DNA of 7,366 nucleotides from Spirochaetia bacterium (lineage in GTDB: Bacteria > Spirochaetota > Spirochaetia > PWKH01). The position numbers were made by a program, and so were the translations under genes. The stretch lies in contig JAIPFS010000065.1 of the NCBI GenBank assembly GCA_021736545.1, positions 1-7,366 of the forward strand, in the 5' to 3' direction. Shown here piece after piece: positions 5,772-7,366 of the stretch. Below the pieces are notes generated by a model. It did not search any database. It worked only from the letters and a program-made list of their open reading frames with translations, and was not told the DNA's origin. Numbering within the stretch: position 1 is the first letter of the stretch; every line of letters begins with the position of its first letter.

Positions 5772-6718
5772 CGAAATACCCTCCCGGTAATTTGGTACGT
5801 TTTGTACACGTCAGGCTTATCCTGCTTGAGTCTCTGTTTGTCCAGCACTTCTTTCTTATATTCATTGAAAATGTCTGGATGCGCTTCTTTTAATAAATTT
5901 TCTTTGAAACCGGATAAAGCCTGTTCTTTCCAACTGTGCAGCACATTTCCTTGAGGATCCCGAAGAATGGTGTAGTCTTTCATATACTTCTGGATGTTTG
6001 TTTTCAGCTCATCAAGTCTCTTTTTCAGATCCTCTTGCGCTTTTTTCGTCTCTTTCAGCTGTTCATGCCACTGGATCACCTGATCATTGGCAAAGATTAC
6101 ATTTCCGTTATCCCGCGGCCACAGCCGCTTCGTATCATCCTGGTTCACCGGCTGCGGGAGGTCCCCGCGTTTGATAGTATTCCAGAATTCTATTTCTGCT
6201 CTCAGGATCATATCCTGCAGTTCTCTATCAGGGTCTATGTGATAAATGCGGAAATCATTTCCCCCGATAAGCGCGGCGAGGTCTCCATCAAGAAAGCTCG
6301 GGAACATCAGGTAGTGCTGGACCTGGATAAAATAAATATCCGGCACCTCATCACTTCCCTCCTCTCCCCACTGCGACATGGTCCACTTGTCTGCACTCTT
6401 GCATTCAAGCACCCTGTAGCGATTCAGTACTCTCCGGTCAACATGCGCCATAATGTAGGGATAATTACTAAGCCTCAAAGTCTTATTGACCCTGGCTATT
6501 TTCCATCCGGTGGCATCGGCATACCATCGAGCAATAACATCCTCCAGCCGGTTTCCCGCCTCAGTGAAACGGTTACCCTGGAACGACTCTGTCTGTCCCA
6601 ACTTCTCTTGAGCCAGCTGCAGGGGAGTTTTGTACTTAGATAAGCCGAGGATTACCGCAGCATCAGTCCCGCCGATCCCTTTTCTTCTTTCTTCCAGAAA
6701 GGCAGCATGCTCATTCAT
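5768..6718 (-). CDS. YqaJ-family phage exonuclease (PD-(D/E)XK)
   Basis: This protein should resect double-stranded DNA to give single strands for RecT. From ATG 6718 it has 316 residues. In that numbering the family motifs are RRKGIGGTDAAVILGLSKY (11-29), an acidic residue in NRLEDVIARWY (57-67), the active-site Asp in MAHVDRRV (90-97), LECKS (104-108) with the Glu-x-Lys of the PD-(D/E)XK core, and QVQHYL (132-137). Residues 210-250 form a coiled coil. The C-terminus DVYKTYQITGRVFR is typical of YqaJ phage proteins. A TTG two codons upstream (6724) is the longest start, but AGGAGG (6726-6731) lies only 1 base before it and 7 bases before the ATG, so the ATG is preferred. It overlaps the preceding gene (ATGA) and the recT gene (ATGA). 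All catalytic residues appear intact. Confidence 0.95.
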   Translation of the reverse strand: MNEHAAFLEERRKGIGGTDAAVILGLSKYKTPLQLAQEKLGQTESFQGNRFTEAGNRLEDVIARWYADATGWKIARVNKTLRLSNYPYIMAHVDRRVLNRYRVLECKSADKWTMSQWGEEGSDEVPDIYFIQVQHYLMFPSFLDGDLAALIGGNDFRIYHIDPDRELQDMILRAEIEFWNTIKRGDLPQPVNQDDTKRLWPRDNGNVIFANDQVIQWHEQLKETKKAQEDLKKRLDELKTNIQKYMKDYTILRDPQGNVLHSWKEQALSGFKENLLKEAHPDIFNEYKKEVLDKQRLKQDKPDVYKTYQITGRVFR

Positions 6719-6909
6719 AGACAATCCTCCTCCTGCAGTATCCCGCGATCGAGGAACAGCTTCTGGATATTCCTGGATTTCATACTGATAGCAAAACCAG
6801 CTTTAATCGCTTCATCGTCCCCTTTTACAACACTTTTTGATAATTCACTTATCCTCTGCAGCTCATAGTTGATTTTCTGCAGATCTTCCTCTTGAAGAAT
6901 CACGCTCAT
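6715..6909 (-). CDS. Small phage protein of unknown function, 64 residues
   Basis: ATG 6909 to TGA 6715-6717 encodes 64 residues. A strong ribosome site (AAGGAGG) lies upstream, and the stop overlaps the exonuclease ATG (ATGA), so it looks like a genuine, co-translated gene. The sequence is largely helical: EEDLQKINYELQRISELSKS (7-26), then EAIKAGFAISMKSRNIQKLFLDRG (33-56). It has no cysteines except near the end, no membrane segment and no recognisable domain. The repeated LQEEDL / LQEEDCL at both ends is a curiosity. A position just before the exonuclease suggests, but does not show, an accessory part in recombination. Confidence 0.8.
   Translation of the reverse strand: MSVILQEEDLQKINYELQRISELSKSVVKGDDEAIKAGFAISMKSRNIQKLFLDRGILQEEDCL
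6726..6731 (-). promoter_or_regulatory. Ribosome binding site deciding the exonuclease start
   Basis: AGGAGG lies 7 bases before ATG 6718, inside the end of the 64-residue gene. It is only 1 base from the TTG at 6724, which rules that longer start out in practice. Confidence 0.75.
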
Positions 6910-6963
6910 GGTGATATCCTCCTTCTTAGTTTAGGTACAGGTTTGGCCCCGCAAGGGGTCATT
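6910..6963. other. Short intergenic gap with a small GC-rich inverted repeat
   Basis: This 54-base gap is the largest non-coding stretch in the window. It contains CCCC-GCAA-GGGG (6947-6958), a 4-bp stem with a 4-base loop, and the AAGGAGG ribosome site of the 64-residue gene. The stem is short and no T-run follows, so terminator function is unlikely. Confidence 0.5.
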
Positions 6964-7134
6964 TTATTTCACTTTCGGGAGTTCCCTCCCGTTTTCAGCC
7001 GCTATTGATTCAAGCTTCTCTACATATTCCTGAATTCTCATATAGGAACTTGGTGTAAGGTCAGAAGCAGTTCTGCGTCTTTTTGCTTTCATGCCTGCTT
7101 CAATAATCTGCCGAATTTTACTGTTCTGGATCAC
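6964..7134 (-). CDS. Small basic phage protein with GTG start, 56 residues
   Basis: GTG 7134 to TAA 6964-6966 encodes 56 residues. A near-perfect AAGGAGG lies 4 bases upstream (7139-7145), and the GTG overlaps the stop of the preceding gene (GTGA). Both are strong signs of a real gene despite the non-ATG start. The product is helical and has a basic patch KAKRRR (16-21) followed by TPSSYMRIQEYVEKLESIAAENG (27-49). It could bind nucleic acid, but I recognise no family. An internal ATG at codon 15 has no good ribosome site. Confidence 0.72.
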   Translation of the reverse strand: MIQNSKIRQIIEAGMKAKRRRTASDLTPSSYMRIQEYVEKLESIAAENGRELPKVK

Positions 7135-7366
7135 GCTCCCTCCTTTTTTTTCTGATAAATAGATTTCCTCCGGGATTTACAGACAAACCCCAAGTCCCTT
7201 CGCTCCCTGAGATACCGCAGGACCGTATCATGAAACGGGTTTCTCAATTGCCCTGTTTCATAGAGAATCCTATTCATGACCGTTCTTCTAAGGTCATGAC
7301 TGCTGAATTCAGTACCTGGCGGGATCATCTCTAAAACCCTATACGTTGTATCTCTGATATTTACCT
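7131..7366 (-). CDS. Winged-helix-like phage protein, 5' end outside window
   Basis: The frame is open from the right edge to TGA 7131-7133. The first ATG inside the window (7328) would give 65 residues, but it has only a weak AGGG upstream. The codons before it read IRDTTYRVLEMIPPGTEFSSHDL, which looks like the first helix of a winged-helix fold continuing into the clear coding part, so I treat the gene as partial. Next come a helix SSHDLRRTVMNRIL, a candidate recognition helix PFHDTVLRYLRERRDLG, and a basic wing FVCKSRRKSIYQKKKEG. This suggests a small DNA-binding protein, perhaps regulatory. The family is not recognised. Its stop overlaps the next GTG start, so the two are probably translationally coupled. 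Confidence 0.68.
   Translation of the reverse strand, partial: VNIRDTTYRVLEMIPPGTEFSSHDLRRTVMNRILYETGQLRNPFHDTVLRYLRERRDLGFVCKSRRKSIYQKKKEGA
7139..7145 (-). promoter_or_regulatory. Ribosome binding site deciding the GTG start
   Basis: AAGGAGG on the minus strand, 4 bases before GTG 7134. It lies inside the last codons of the upstream winged-helix-like gene (KKKEGA) and is the main evidence that the GTG-start gene is translated. Confidence 0.75.

Noticed and set aside
6719..6724. Longer exonuclease start at TTG 6724
   Set aside because: The AGGAGG would be only 1 base from this TTG, while it is 7 bases from ATG 6718, which also makes the ATGA overlap.
6947..6958. CCCC-GCAA-GGGG as a transcription terminator
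   Set aside because: The stem is only 4 bp and no T-run follows on the transcribed strand. Genes continue in the same direction immediately afterwards.
6910..6963. Internal promoter in the gap before the 64-residue gene
   Set aside because: A TTGCGG element can be read as a -35 box, but no acceptable -10 box follows at the right spacing.

Overview
This window is a densely packed early (recombination and replication) module of a temperate phage or prophage. Every credible gene lies on the minus strand, so transcription runs from the right edge (7366) to the left edge (1). Both edges cut through open genes. Genes abut or overlap by a few bases, most starts have a strong AGGAGG-type ribosome binding site, and there is no clear terminator or convincing promoter. 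It therefore looks like an internal piece of one long early operon whose promoter lies beyond position 7366. The host cannot be fixed from the sequence. The strong purine-rich ribosome sites, moderate GC content and the YqaJ / RecT / DUF1351 / SSB gene set fit a Bacillota (Firmicutes) phage best. That is inference.

In order of transcription, 7366-6715 holds three small genes: a winged-helix-like protein cut by the right edge, a 56-residue GTG-start protein, and a 64-residue protein of unknown function. 6718-5031 encodes a two-part recombination machine: a YqaJ-family exonuclease and a RecT-family annealing protein. 5027-4146 is a coiled-coil DUF1351-type protein, followed by a phage single-stranded DNA binding protein (4117-3647). 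3637-2758 carries two overlapping genes like lambda ninB (Orf) and ninG (Rap), which assist recombination and act on branched DNA. 2757-623 encodes a replication initiator / helicase-loader-type protein and a DnaB-family replicative helicase. 613-1 holds a small DUF1737-like protein and the first 147 codons of a second protein whose end resembles a phage replication C-terminal domain.

The genes make functional sense together. The initiator would open the origin and bring in the helicase, SSB would coat the single strands, and the exonuclease/annealase pair with the NinB and NinG proteins would process and recombine replicating DNA. The most interesting non-coding signal is inside the initiator gene (2261-2379): four tandem 12-bp repeats, an AT-rich stretch, and a purine-rich hexamer tract. 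This matches the layout of the lambda origin inside gene O, and I propose it as the phage origin of replication.

No tRNA, rRNA, CRISPR array, insertion sequence or integrase is visible. I found no evidence of an entirely new system. The less-described pieces are the candidate origin, the small unrecognised genes, the 22-residue duplication in the DUF1351 protein, and a perfect 9-bp hairpin near the left edge.
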